A stretch of 64,000 nucleotides of DNA from Cladopsammia gracilis (taxonomy: Eukaryota; Cnidaria; Anthozoa; Scleractinia; Dendrophylliidae). Shown here in pieces: positions 1-10,919 of this stretch. Position 1 is the first letter of the stretch. Every line of letters starts with the position of its first letter. The DNA is taken from positions 2,175,501-2,239,500 of the forward strand of contig JAJGOT010000053.1 in NCBI GenBank assembly GCA_022457155.1. The letters are read 5' to 3'. A program made the position numbers and the translations under genes. The notes beneath the pieces are model-generated. The model was not told where the DNA came from. It saw nothing but the letters and a program-made list of their open reading frames with translations, and did no database searches.

Positions 1-694
1 TTTATGTAAACAAAACAAGACTTGGATTTTATAGTTCTAACTTCACTCAATCAGTTTATCGGGCAATTTTTCATAAGCAACAGGTGTATTTCTTCTGAAA
101 TTAAGCGTACTAGTTATTCTAGACGGAGAAAAGTTTTTTTTTGTGAACATTTGTGCGGTCTAAATGTACTGTGCAGACGGTCGTGTTATTCTGTTTTTGA
201 GAATTGCTAAAATTGAAAAAATAGCCCGGTCGCCAATCTTAATCTTAGACCGCGGTTTTGTTAAACACCATCTAAACTTCGTTAAACAACCGGCCCTATA
301 TTAAGTAAAATTTCCGCCAAGGTTTCCCCTTTTAAAGTATGAAAAATGAAAAGCTACGATCAACTCTAATTGTTTTTAGTTTTTAATTACCGGAACCGCA
401 GCATTTATGACAATTTTTTTATTTGGCCTATAGTTAATGTGCACTGGTGATCCTTGCAATCTGATTGGCTCTCAGCAGTGCGATTTATCCTAAATGGCAC
501 TATTTTTTGCTCTAAATGGCATTTTTTTCCCAGCCAGTGCGATTTATTCCTGAATCGCACTATTTTTTGCTCTAAATCGCATCTCAGTCCCGGTTTTTAC
601 AAATCACCTAATGTATCAATAAAATATTGGTCCTGAATAAAATCCTGTATTCGGGCGATTAAATTGTGTGATTTCAAAATGGATCTAATAAAGT
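1..694. other. No gene recognised; short direct repeat
   Basis: I see no convincing coding exon here. The only structure is a direct repeat of about 50 bp (about 478-528 and 535-583), each copy containing the phrase ACTATTTTTTGCTCTAAAT flanked by TGCGATTTAT. The short open frames lack codon bias or recognisable domains. Confidence 0.5.
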
Positions 695-830
695 GGTAAT
701 TGAACTTCGTGTCGTGCAATTTTGGTCTGAAATCATACTTTTGCCTTCAAACTCGCGCTGCGCGCTCGTTCGATATTGAAATCACGCGTATGATTTCAGA
801 CCAAATTGCATTCCACTCAGTTCAATTACC
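695..830. repeat. Imperfect inverted repeat (fold-back)
   Basis: Arms of about 43 bp (695-737 and 788-830) are imperfect reverse complements. Both carry TTTGGTCTGAAATCATA or its complement, and the outer ends read GGTAATTGAA and TTCAATTACC. The loop contains GCGCTGCGCGC. This looks like a small fold-back transposon remnant. No target duplication could be assigned. Confidence 0.6.
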
Positions 831-1463
831 ATGCATTATGAATTAAGAAGTTGTAACTCAAAATGAAATGATTTATTCTGGTTTTGTTTTCCAGTCAAGA
901 TTTTTTTATTTGTAGCCAAATAGGCTACATTCTTACATTAAGTAGAACGAATGGGAATGGGATATATTTTGTATAAGGCCCTTCGTGTTTATCAACTGAG
1001 AAAGATAAATGGCTCAAGTTGTCACATTGTTAATACAAAGCAGGGAGATACATTAAACATTTCATTCCGAAGGTCCGCTCATGTGACATGGTCAGTTTAA
1101 ACATTGAGTTTGTGGAGGAACGTCGACAAAGGGGGGAAGGAGGGTGGAGAAAAAGGATAGGGACTGAAAAGATTTGGATTTCCCTTTCAAAGTTAATTTG
1201 AATTATTGAATATATTTTCCTCTTTTAGCCGGGCATTCTTATGAATTTCACAGCACTTAAACTTTTCGTCGCCTTCGTTGAACCCGTGTATTTGTGCTTT
1301 CTCAATCAATCACAGCTTGTCGAGTTCATTTATACTTTCAGCCTTTTTTTATTGGTTTCCCGCGTCATTTGATGGTGATGGCCTATTCTTGGTTTGCACT
1401 TGACGTTATCAAAATACATCCTACAGAGCTGTTTCTAACATGGTATGTAGATATATACCAGGC

Positions 1464-1497
1464 TTAGTGAAGGATTGTAGCTACAATCCTTCACTAA
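1464..1497. repeat. 34-bp perfect palindrome
   Basis: The 17-base arm TTAGTGAAGGATTGTAG is followed at once by its exact reverse complement with no spacer. In RNA it would form a 17-bp hairpin. No transposon ends are visible around it. Confidence 0.85.
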
Positions 1498-1817
1498 ACG
1501 TTTTAGGTTTTAACGATGTTTTGCTTCCGATTTGTAAAGGTTTTAATTGTGTCACGCAATTCGTCGTAATTTCAGATAAGCCGTGAAAATAAACAGAATT
1601 GGACCAGTTAAAAGTTATTTTTGCATTATAGGTGCTTAATTATAAGCCGATTCAGTTAACGTATCTCATAGTGAATCCAATCTTTTGTGATGAGATTTTT
1701 TGCGTTATTATGACTTTGAAATTTTGGCCGCCATTTTAGTATACTGAAGTGGAATACTACGTGTAGAATACATAAATAACATGGGTTTCTTTTCGCAAAG
1801 TAAATTAGTTGGCATAA

Positions 1818-1925
1818 CATACCCCCTCCCCACGTCCATTGACAGTTTACGAATGCGCCAATGCTTGCAATTGTGGTGTACGTGCTTCTGTTAACAGATG
1901 ACCACAGATACATGATTATAAATAT
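1818..1925 (+). repeat. Dispersed repeat, copy 1
   Basis: This segment shares the phrases CCATTGACRGTTTAC, GCGCCAATGCTTG and GTACGTGCTT, in the same order and spacing, with 3637-3725. It is a diverged direct repeat of unknown family. Confidence 0.6.
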
Positions 1926-1951
1926 ATGCCTTACCGGAGACTGCGAGCCCC

Positions 1952-2324
1952 GGGGGGGGGGGGGGACTCCCACGTAAAAATGGCGGGGGTGCTCGTCGTA
2001 CCTTGTAGGGGTCAAAATTTGTAGACTGGTACCGCTTGTACTAAAATCTAAAATGACTACGTTAGAATTATCACAATACCTTTTCGGGTATGAGCCGAAA
2101 AATTATCACAGAATATGACATGTGTTGTTTTAGAACAAGAGAACATAAAGCTAGCTTTATGTTCTCTTGTTTGGAATTGATACCTTTCAAGGGTAAAAAT
2201 TCTTTTGAGCCACTCCCATCAAACGAGATTCTGGTACCTTTTAGGACTTTTAGGGTGTTTCTCGAAAATTTCCGACGAGCACCCCCGTTATTTTTATATG
2301 GGAGTTCTCCCCCCCCCCCCCCCC
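1952..2324 (+). mobile_element. G/C-capped MITE-like element, copy 1
   Basis: The element begins with a run of G and ends with a run of C. Just inside, the left end reads ACTCCCACGTAAAAATGGCG then GGGGTGCTCGTCG. The right end is its near reverse complement, giving inverted repeats of about 40 bp. The middle holds a 36-bp perfect palindrome (2135-2170, half-site ACAAGAGAACATAAAGCT). No transposase is present, so it is non-autonomous. A second copy lies inverted at 8887-9190 and a fragment at 23876-24010. Confidence 0.7.
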
Positions 2325-3636
2325 GGACCGCGAGATGAATAGCCACAGGATTTTGTCAAAGCAATATTAGCCGGCGAGCAAGCTTCTGAAGTTCTTTTTG
2401 TAGGAAGCATGATTTAAACAATCTGTTTGTTGGGTATTTGCGTAATACAAGTTTGAGTCATCTCTGCATGGTACTGAAAGTTCCAGAGAGATTGTTTTCA
2501 TTCAGTGCTACGTTGAAACACAAGAAGTCGTTTTCGGCAAATTTTTTGCTGATTTTAACATCTCTATTTATATCAACAACTGCAGATGTGGATATAAATG
2601 AAATGATAAAAAAAAAACATATATTACAAACAATTTGTTCATTTGCAAAGTATTTTCATTAATGATTCCGTATAGGGATAAGTTCCCTTTGGTCTACAAA
2701 GGTCAAAATAATTAAAATGTGTGGTCTGTCTGCGGTGTGTTGTTTTTCTTCTACTTTCACCCGTTGTTTGTTTCATCGGTATCCACTTAATAATAAACCT
2801 ACATTCAAATGGAAGCTTTAATTTCCCGTTAATTAACCTTAATGCTAATTTATATCGCTTATTTAACTGCATGATATCTGTTTTCTGTCATTTCCGTTTC
2901 TGTTTTCACAATTTCCACCAATCAAATTTAAACCGAGGTACTGGTAACAAGTTAAACATTAACCTAAGCAGTGACATCCGGTCAGTAATAAAGCCAGAGG
3001 TTTTCACTGTCAATATTTTCATTGAGGGCGAGCTTTAAGCCCCTTATTAATATATTAACAATGTTTCTTTTATTTTTTTTAGTCCATGTGTCATGACTGT
3101 TTATTACCGCAGTTTGTTTTTTATTCCTCATCTAATTGAAATGGCCGAAGAACGAAAGTGTTTATGATCGCTGCAAATGCACTATCCCTCCTCTCCCTTT
3201 CATCCATTTCTCCAAGAAAGCTTGCTCGCAATGAAACGTAACCAACCAAAGCTTCAGCCGATCGTGTTAGCTGAAACGATCGCCTGATGCTCTGTTCATA
3301 GGAACACTAGTGGTTTTGCTTTGAAAAAAATCGATGAGCGAGGTGAAAATGGAAGGACGTATTAAAGTTAAATTTGACTCCTCTGTGCCCTGTGCTTCTA
3401 GCGAGCTGACTACTGCTGCGATCAGTAAAGATCCTTTAGGGATTTAATTCAAATTTTCCGACGATTATCCTTGCCTTCTTGACATGCAGTCCCCCCCCCG
3501 GGCTTTTCGCACACCTGTCGAATGCTTTAATGGCAGGGCTTGTTTGTGTACTTTGGGTATAAATAGAACCCTGCAATTCAATGAGGCTCATTGGGAAATT
3601 GGCAGTGGTTATCATGTTGTATACGTGCTATACAAC
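2325..3636. other. No gene recognised
   Basis: Apart from AT-rich unique-looking sequence I see no exon, repeat array or RNA gene. The longest open frames have no recognisable domain. Confidence 0.4.
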
Positions 3637-3725
3637 AGACCCCCCACATCCATTGACGGTTTACATGGGGAACGCGCCAATGCTTGTTAGTTGCTGTACG
3701 TGCTTATGTAGCTTTATGTAAACGG
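3637..3725 (+). repeat. Dispersed repeat, copy 2
   Basis: This is the partner of 1818-1925 and shares CCATTGACGGTTTAC, GCGCCAATGCTTG and CTGTACGTGCTT. It lies about 160 bp upstream of the start codon of the secreted-protein gene, so it may form part of that promoter region. Confidence 0.55.
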
Positions 3726-3887
3726 ACGCATGAATATAAGCAGACCACTTGCAGTTCTTTTGAAAAGCTTATATCCAGTATATCTATCTTGCTCAGCCTG
3801 CATTCAGACGTCTATTTTCCTTCTCCCGTCTGAAGAAAGTGACTTGCTCAGCTTTTCGTCATCCCATCCGATGATCGCATGCATAAG

Positions 3888-3995
3888 ATGAATTTTGCAG
3901 CTTTTTTGTCGATTTGTGTTGCGACTTGTTCCCTTGCACACGGCCAATGGCTGGGGTTTGAACCCTATGAGGACCGTCCTGAAAAACATCTTAGG
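3888..3995 (+). CDS. Exon 1 of secreted protein: signal peptide
   Basis: The 36 codons start at ATG 3888 and end with AGG before GTGAGT at 3996. The encoded peptide is a typical signal sequence followed by a short charged stretch. A start further upstream is not needed. Confidence 0.72.
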
Positions 3996-5432
3996 GTGAG
4001 TAAGTTATTTTGTTCATTAATATTATATTAATGAGTCTTTTAAATATCCAAATAGAACAATTTTGAAAGACGCTTCGTAGACAGTATATTTCGTAATCGC
4101 GATTCCACTTTTAACCCTAACATTTTAAGGCATTCCCACAAAAACGTGTTCTTATTTTTAACTTATCTTTGCTATTTCGCAATGATTAAACATGCTTAGG
4201 ATTTAATGGAGCCGAAACCAATTGTGGAATTGCACGCATTTTGGGCATCCTACTGATGAACAGTTACGACACAGAGATAAATATATTTTTAGCAACTACT
4301 GTGATTTGCAGTCTGCCCATTTGAACTTAATTACTAGCACTCAACATGCTAGTTTATTAGCTGTGTTTCACTTTTTTTCGGTGCGCGAACCTTTGACACA
4401 TGTAAATCTGTTGCAAATCCGCGGTATTATACGGAGGAGTCATATTAAACCGTAATGATCTTGTTGGAGATCCTGCGCGCTGAGAATCAAACAACATTAC
4501 GTCTGGAATTAGCTTATAAAAATATTTCTAATATTTATAATGAAAAGTAGATTATTTCAATCACTCTATTAAAATATATTGTCTTCATTGTACACCGATA
4601 ACTTCCCGGTTACTAGTTCAATTGGCCAACTTTCGGAATTTCCAGCTCGTATTTCTACACAAATTAAGTGACTGTCAATAGAAATTAAGTCCCCTTAGTA
4701 CATTTTCTTCTTTTTGCATTGTAGACTTTCATCAATGACATCCATCTCGAAAAGAACGCCTTCATTCCCAGAACCTGCTTGGACTACCTGCGACATGGCG
4801 TGTTAAGCAACGGCTTTTATTGGCTTTTTGACGACGATGACCAACGGTACATGGCTTACTGTGACCTGTCATCTGAGCCGAGCACAGCCTGGACCCTAAT
4901 GATATCATGGAACTTAGCATCAAAGGACTTGCCAAATTTTAAAGGAAAGACTTTTCTGGAAAATGCACCCATCAACCACAACAACCCAAACTGGGACGTG
5001 TACCGCCAGACTCTGGCTAGAATGAAAAACGTCCGCAGCCATTCCACACACTGGCGCGCAACCTGCAGTTTTAACCGACCTGACTTTCAAAACCTCCGGA
5101 AATCAATTGATTACAAAGATTACATCAGGGGTAAGTTCAGCGACCTCGACGTTATGACATTTCTTGGTAGTAGCAGGTGTTTGCCAGTGCAGTATGTGAA
5201 TATTCGTGGACAGATGGCCGCCGACACAACAGCACAGTTTTGGCAGGTTCATAACACTTACCTTCTACACATTGACAGCAGTCACTCCAACTGTGGCTTC
5301 AAACCCAACTCTGGAGCTGTTCCAAGTGAAGACAACTTTGGTTACTATGGAGCTGTCAACAGCCGCTTCCGGTGCACAGCGGGAAATGAAGCAACGACCC
5401 AGTGGTGGTTCGGTGGATACCTGTCGAAGTAG
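3888..5432 (+). CDS. Secreted fibrinogen-like protein (two exons), skeletal-matrix-protein-like
   Basis: Two exons (3888-3995 and 4725-5432) splice in phase 0 to give about 271 residues. The donor is AGG|GTGAGT and the acceptor is a pyrimidine tract ending in GTAG. Exon 1 encodes a signal peptide: a short N-terminus, a hydrophobic core (FLSICVATCSLA) and a likely cleavage site near residues 18-19. Exon 2 has the fibrinogen-like pattern Cys-x-x-x-Leu-x-x-Gly, then YCDL and WTLMISW, followed by a Cys- and Trp-containing C-terminal region. This matches the fibrinogen-like family that includes coral skeletal organic matrix proteins. That assignment is inference. Extracellular placement is well supported by the signal peptide. 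Exon 2 also has an internal in-frame TTG at 4779, which is not the start. Confidence 0.72.
4725..5432 (+). CDS. Exon 2 of secreted protein: fibrinogen-like domain
   Basis: The exon begins after the acceptor AG at 4723-4724 and ends at TAG 5430-5432, so it carries 235 codons. The frame is continuous with exon 1. It is rich in Trp, Cys, Asn and Tyr, as expected for a disulfide-bonded extracellular domain. Confidence 0.75.
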   Translation, partial: TFINDIHLEKNAFIPRTCLDYLRHGVLSNGFYWLFDDDDQRYMAYCDLSSEPSTAWTLMISWNLASKDLPNFKGKTFLENAPINHNNPNWDVYRQTLARMKNVRSHSTHWRATCSFNRPDFQNLRKSIDYKDYIRGKFSDLDVMTFLGSSRCLPVQYVNIRGQMAADTTAQFWQVHNTYLLHIDSSHSNCGFKPNSGAVPSEDNFGYYGAVNSRFRCTAGNEATTQWWFGGYLSK

Positions 5433-5643
5433 TCAATCATTTATAGAGTGTGGCTTTTTAAAATCGAGTGAGACCGGTCAACTGATTGTAATGAGGTCAC
5501 AAAATGATACATTATTCGCTTTCCATTTTTATGGTGATTGAAACGTAGCTCTTTATATCTCGTAATAATGCGTCAATCAAGTACGCGAAAACGGAGCCAA
5601 AATCAACATTCGATTGTGACAATCAGTAAATGATAGTTGGGTA

Positions 5644-6687
5644 CAGTCAAACCTCCATTACTTACTGTGAACTTGACCTCTATTGAGCGGTCACCTCTAT
5701 TAAGCGGACGCGGTCACCGTTTATACTTCTCGATTGGCGAATTTTAATTATTTCATTTCACATCTATTAAATGGTCACCTAGTTTAATGGTCACGAAGGA
5801 CTGTCATTGACACTAAACAAAGTGAGTGAGTTTCTTCACGAAATTTAGCTACGCGGCCCCAAATAATAGAGATCATTTTTTCATTTTGAATGTAACGTAA
5901 AAGCAATTAATGATGTGGTTTAAAAAAAAGACTTGCCTTACGAACAACATTATAAAATTCAATGGCCAGGCATGAACTTCATTAAAATTGTAAATACGTT
6001 AATGTTGCTGTTAACATATTACATGCTAACTTTTAGAACATCTCTATTAAGTGGCCAGGGCTATTTCCCGAGGGTGATCGGTTAAGGTGGCTCCATATAG
6101 TTTTTTGGCGTGCGAGGCATGGGCACGAAAACGGCGCGAGCGCGTGTTTGTTTATTTTGATGACGTCGCTAAAATAAAAAGGTTTTACGGTAACCTAAAC
6201 GTTTATTGCGCGTATTCCACACGTTTTTTTTTTTTATAAAAATTGACAAATTGTTAGGATTTTCATGGTTCTCGATCACACAAAAAAGACAACAATTTTT
6301 TTATCAGATACACAAACCCAATTAACGTAAAAAACGATAAGTGATTAAATTGCCGAAAATTATGTACCGATTTTTTTATGGCATTGATAGATTTAACTTA
6401 CTGAATGTTTCTTCTGTTTCACCAAAAATTAAATTGATAAAATCCGTTGAGAGGTTTTCTAGCCTTGAACAACAAGCCAGACTCAATCATTGGTTGCCAT
6501 GGTAACGATATAAGACTGTCAAATTAGACTTCTTCGTAAAAGTGAAAGCCTAAGCTACGTGTATGTGTATATCATGCCTAGTATCGCAAAACAAAACTCT
6601 CGAAAGACAGCAATAAGATCGTATATCAGTTTTATTTGGAAGTCTGGGCAATAACTATATGGAGCCACCTTAATAAAGGTTTGACTG
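5644..6687. mobile_element. Tigger/pogo-like MITE (outer element)
   Basis: The ends are CAGTCAAACCTCCATTA and, at the right, TTTATTAAAGG-type sequence ending AGGTTTGACTG, each flanked by TA as in Tc1/mariner insertions. Internal phrases such as CTCTATTAAGCGG and the TATTAAGTGGCC type are typical of this family. No transposase frame remains. A second element (6086-6669) sits inside it near the right end. Confidence 0.65.
6086..6669. mobile_element. Nested MITE with 17-bp perfect TIR and TTAA duplication
   Basis: The termini are GGTGGCTCCATATAGTT and its exact reverse complement, flanked on both sides by TTAA (6082-6085 and 6670-6673). Removing the insert with one TTAA leaves a continuous right end for the outer element. 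TTAA suggests piggyBac-type mobilisation, but a TA duplication with a slightly longer TIR fits as well. A diverged end of the same family (GGAGCCGCCTTAA) is seen near 38171-38184. Confidence 0.75.
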
Positions 6688-6689
6688 TA

Positions 6690-7461
6690 TTAACTATTAA
6701 AATTGTAACGCAATCACATAGGGTGTAGGGTTTGTTAATTTTGTCTTCCATAGGTCGCATGGCCTGACCCCATTTATGTATATTTAGTAATGAATTAAAG
6801 CCTTGTGTTCAGCGATTTGGTTGGGCCTGACAGCAATACTAAATATGGGGAGTTTAAAAATCAAGTACCGTAAATTGTTAAGAACTTAAGCCAGGGAGGG
6901 ACAAAAACCGTTGGACAGAATCTGCTTAATTTGTTCGGAAAGAATTTATACACATTTGATCTGAAGATGAACTGTGAGTATTATAATCATGTTGCAGTTT
7001 TGCTCACATACTAATGATACGTGGAAACTAGGGAATTTGACATGATATAAATAATGACAAAAAAGCAAACAGGTTTGAAGTGTTATTGTGTAGGACTGAA
7101 AAAAATAATAATCACTGTGTTAAAATAACTGCATTACGTGTTCCTATTTTATAACAAGTCTACTACCACTAGCTGCCCCAGCCTCCCCGACCCAACAACA
7201 AGAAACCTGCTTTGCCGAAAAGTAAACTGAAAAGTGCGTTTCCCCGTAAACGAAAAATATGTAAGGTGATGTCTCACAGAAGCCACAGGAGGCCCATTCA
7301 GCCGGAGCTTAACCAGGTTTGTGTAGAATGACTCAGCTAGGAATATTGCTACTCCCCCCTGGATGGGATGCTGGTCCATCGCAGGATGAATCCCGGCATT
7401 TTGTCGCCAATTTAAATTTATACACCTGTATAGAAGGAGACAATAGCGATCTTCAGATTTG
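6690..7461. other. No gene recognised
   Basis: No exon, RNA gene or clear repeat could be supported. The minus-strand open frame at 7149-7379 has no recognisable domain. Confidence 0.35.
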
Positions 7462-7658
7462 AATACGAGTACGAGATTGAGTACGAGTACGACTTTTGAA
7501 TTTAAAGCCAGTCGCGTCCCCAGAGCTGTCGCTTATTTCTTTTGCTGACCAGAAGATAAGGAGACTCTAGGTACAAAATTGTGCTCATAAATGGTTATGT
7601 AGAGCACGCGAACTAGGTTTGAAAAGTCGTACTCGTACTCAATCTCGTACTCGTAGTC
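7462..7658. repeat. Inverted repeat of GTACGAG-type sequence
   Basis: Arms of about 40 bp (7462-7500 and 7617-7658) are near reverse complements containing GAGTACGAGTACGACTTTT. The 116 bp between them include AGACTCTAGGTAC. The right arm directly abuts the tRNA-like repeat that follows, so it may be the 3' part of a SINE-type element on the minus strand. Confidence 0.55.
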
Positions 7659-7689
7659 CGATCTAAAGTTCGCTAATGCGGACGACCGA

Positions 7690-8195
7690 GACCAGACCTC
7701 GAACCACAGACCTTCAGATCTGATGTCCAACCCGCTAACCACTACACCACCGCGCTAACCACTACACCACCGCGCTAACCACTACACCACCGCACTAACT
7801 ACTACACCACCGCGCTAACCACTACACCACCGCGCTAACCACTACACCACTGCGCTAACCACTACACCACCGCGCTAACCACTACACCACCGCACTAACT
7901 ACTACACCACCGCGCTAACCACTACACCACCGCGCTAACCACTACACCACTGCGCTAACCACTACACCACCGCGCTAACCACTACACCACCGCGCTAACC
8001 ACTACACCACCGCACTAACTACTACACCACCGCGCTAACCACTACACCACCGCGCTAACCACTACACCACTGCGCTAACCATTACACCACCGCGCTAACC
8101 ACTACACCACCGCGCTAACCACTACACCACCGCGTTAACCACTACATCACCGCGCTAACCACTACACCACTGCGCTAACCACTACACCACCGGAC
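7690..8195 (-). repeat. tRNA-derived repeat with about 23 tandem copies of its D-arm / A box (20-bp satellite)
   Basis: Read on the minus strand, 7690-7740 carries a pol III B-box-like GGTTCGAGGTC (7695-7705) and an anticodon-arm-like segment. The D-arm phrase GTGGTGTAGTGGTTAGCGCG is then repeated about 23 times at an exact 20-bp period (7731-8191). TGGTGTAGTGG matches the A-box consensus TRGYNNAGYGG. Three unit variants (CGCGCTAACC, TGCGCTAACC and CGCACTAACT on the plus strand) recur in a mostly six-unit order, giving a higher-order period near 120 bp. This is an amplified SINE/tRNA head, not a functional tRNA gene. Confidence 0.75.
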
Positions 8196-8469
8196 CTCCC
8201 CAAAAGAAATACTGGAGCAAAACATCATTTGTAAAATACCAACAAATGCCCAGTTAATTTATTAAGTCCAAGTATATTAAATTTTTACGCATTAAGGAGT
8301 TAACGGATAAAGGTCACGACTAACAGACCTTTTTGCTTATATAATTAAGAGGAAACTGAAACCTCCCCTTTGGCATAGGGAAAATATGGTTACATGTCCA
8401 TGATAACCGACACTATTGACACGACCACGGATACCAAGAACATGTTTCAATAGTCTATGTATGACGTGT

Positions 8470-8660
8470 AGCCATTATAGAAGCTATAGTAGTATAGTTG
8501 CATATAGTTACTATAGTAGCTACAGTTTCAGTCGGTTAAGATAGTTCCTGTAGTAGCTGTAGTTCCGGTAGTCTCTGTAGTTCCGACAGTTCATTTAGGT
8601 CGTGTAATAGTTGTTAGTGGTTTCTACAGACAGTTACTATAGCTTCTGAAGTTTTCGTAG
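8470..8660 (+). repeat. Low-complexity TAGTAGCTGTAGTT-type sequence
   Basis: The phrases CTATAGTAGCTACAGTT and CTGTAGTAGCTGTAGTT and related ones recur irregularly over about 190 bp. I see no coding or RNA-gene signal. Confidence 0.45.
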
Positions 8661-8886
8661 GGAATACCCCCTGTGGGCACTGGCGGATTTTCGATCTCTA
8701 GCTCCGTGTGGTTCGAAGTTTGGAATCAACCATGTGTCAACATGTGATCCTCTAGGCCCTCCTTCATGGAATAGTTAATGCTTTTATGAATAGCAACACC
8801 CCAGACCAACTTCGGTTAGCCAATGATTATTAACTCAGTTAAATTCGGATACTTTCCTGACGGAAACGCAAAACGACTTACTACCC

Positions 8887-9190
8887 GGAGGACTCCTATA
8901 GAACAATGACGACGGAGGTGCTCATCGGAAATTTAAAAAAAAAAACCTAAAAGGTACCAGCATCTCGTTCGATGGGCGCGGCTCAAATGGATTTTTACCC
9001 CTAGGGTACCAATTCTAAAACAATACATGAGTGACACCTTGACTCCTGTCATATTTGTTCGGCTCAATACAGTTAATTAAGGTACCGCAATAATTCTAAC
9101 GGTGGTCATTTTAGATTTTAGCACCCCTAAAAGATACGACGAGCACCCCGGTCATTTTCCTATCGGAGTCCCTCCCCCCCCCCCCCCCCC
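8887..9190 (-). mobile_element. G/C-capped MITE-like element, copy 2 (inverted)
   Basis: Its internal segment (AAAAGGTACCAGCATCTCGT through GGCTCAAATGGATTTTTACC) is the reverse complement of the right half of copy 1. Its ends carry GAGGTGCTCATCGG and CGACGAGCACCCCGG, followed by a C run ending near 9190. It is more degraded than copy 1. Confidence 0.65.
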
Positions 9191-10117
9191 TCCACCCGCA
9201 AGGAAATTAAAAGGGTACGACGAGCAAGTAGAAAACATTTCTTGCGGACGCAAGAAAATCTTCCCGGACGCAAATTTTGTTTCCACAATTTAGCCTTGTT
9301 TAACCAGACACTGAAGGTTATGGCTTGACATGTGTGGCCTGACCCGCAAGTCGGCGCAAGTTTGCGCCTTGCGTTGACCTGCGTCTCCGTTTAGCCGCGG
9401 TATGTTATTTGGACTGGCGCTTTCCTTTGTTTAGACGTTTCCCTCTTTTCTTATCCTGTTTTTCGGATAACAGAATACAGGGAATATCACTTTCCAAAAT
9501 AACCGCTATAATCGAGTAAACTATGTTCCGTTTATTCTGCCATCAAAAACAAAAATGACATAAGATCGGTTCCGTTCATTGCAAAAACAGAACTGTGCCC
9601 AAAAGAAGACGAATTTCGTCTATTCAAAGTATTTCTTTAATTCTGGAATATACATGTATCAAGAACGCCAATTTTTGGCCACGTATATTACCCGTTTAAT
9701 TAATAAAATAAAGAACAAGCACATTAAAATATCACAAAAAAGAATCTATAATTCAATATTGGTATGGGAATTACAAATTCTTTAATATAAAAGAACTATA
9801 AATGCAAGCTATGCATAGTGCAGCTTCTAGCTGTCTGTCAATTTTTTTAAACAGTTCAGGGGCGCATCCAGACTGCAATTGTCAACCCTTTAGGTGTGAT
9901 CCTTATTATTCCGGAAACCCCAGGGCCCCCCAGGCCACCCGGACTCCTTGGGCCCCCCTCCTAGATTCGTTACACTATCAACTTAACAGATAAATACTGT
10001 CAGGAACGAAAGATGGACAAAATAATTGCTAAAAGAGAAAACTACCACTTATTGAGCTGTGAATCTGCATACGTCGTTTTATATATATGTCAGGCTGATA
10101 AGTCAATTTCATTTCAG
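9191..10117. other. No gene recognised
   Basis: Sequence is AT-rich with a short GC-rich patch (about 9915-9960, GGGCCCCCCAGG type). The open frames have no domain or exon signals. Confidence 0.35.
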
Positions 10118-10532
10118 TGATAGATAGCAACTTCTCTGGAAGTGGCACGCACATCATACTATTCAAATGTCAATGATATAGATAGCAACTTCTCTGGAAG
10201 TGGCTCGCACATCATACTATTCAAATGTCAATGATGTAGATAGCAACTTCTCTGGAAGTAAGTAAACTCGCACAAAATGCTATTCAAATGTCAATGATAT
10301 AGATAGCAACTTTTCTGGAAGTGGCTCACACATCATACTATTTAAATGTCAATGATATAGATAGCAACTTCTCTGAAAGTGGCTCGCACAACATACTGTC
10401 CAAATGTCAATGACATAGATAGCCTGATAGCAACTTCTCTGGAAGCGGCTCGCACAACATACTATCCAAATGTCAATGATATAGATAGCAACTTCTCTGG
10501 AAGTAACTCGCACAACATACTATCCAATATGG
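10118..10532 (+). repeat. Minisatellite, about 57-bp unit, about 7 copies
   Basis: Each unit contains GATAGCAACTTCTCTGGAAG, then CTCGCACATCATACTATTC and AAATGTCAATGATATA. Copies differ by point changes and small insertions (for example an extra GTAAGTAAA near 10258). In one frame the unit is open, but the indels break periodic translation, so I treat it as non-coding. Confidence 0.8.
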
Positions 10533-10754
10533 TAAGATTTTTTAGTGGTACATTTAACGACTGGTGAAACCCTGCATATACACCAATTAAAGAAACGTCG
10601 GGTGAAAAGCATAAACCATGAACGATGCGACCCAAAGGTTTACTGGGAAGTTGGAAAAATTAATCTTCGTCTGTGACAGAATACACATTATGTTAACACA
10701 GGATGCATAAATCATGCTTTAAAAAATGTCTCAAATAAAGAAAACGTATTGATA

Positions 10755-10919
10755 TACCTAATTCAATAAAGGTTGCTTTGGTCATTGGTAATTGGGCATT
10801 GGGAAGCTATTGTTTGGCGGTCACTCAAGCAAAGCATTGCATTGTGTTCCGTATGCCAAATGCCAATTCCCAATTCCCAATCACCAACTGCCAAAGCAAC
10901 CTTTATTGAATTAGGTGTA
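10755..10919. mobile_element. Fold-back MITE with about 50-bp arms
   Basis: The left arm reads ACCTAATTCAATAAAGGTTG and then CTTTGG. The right arm is its reverse complement, and the similarity continues through the CCAATTCCCAATTCCC-type stretch. The element is about 165 bp, nearly all arm. It has no coding capacity. Confidence 0.75.

Noticed and set aside
1656..2346. Open frames on both strands over the G/C-capped region
   Set aside because: They coincide with a MITE-like element and homopolymer runs, and show no domain or splice signal.
7731..8191. CRISPR array
   Set aside because: The 20-bp units are contiguous without unique spacers and derive from a tRNA D-arm.
10118..10532. CRISPR array or repeat protein gene
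   Set aside because: There are no distinct spacers, and indels break the reading frame between units. It is a minisatellite.
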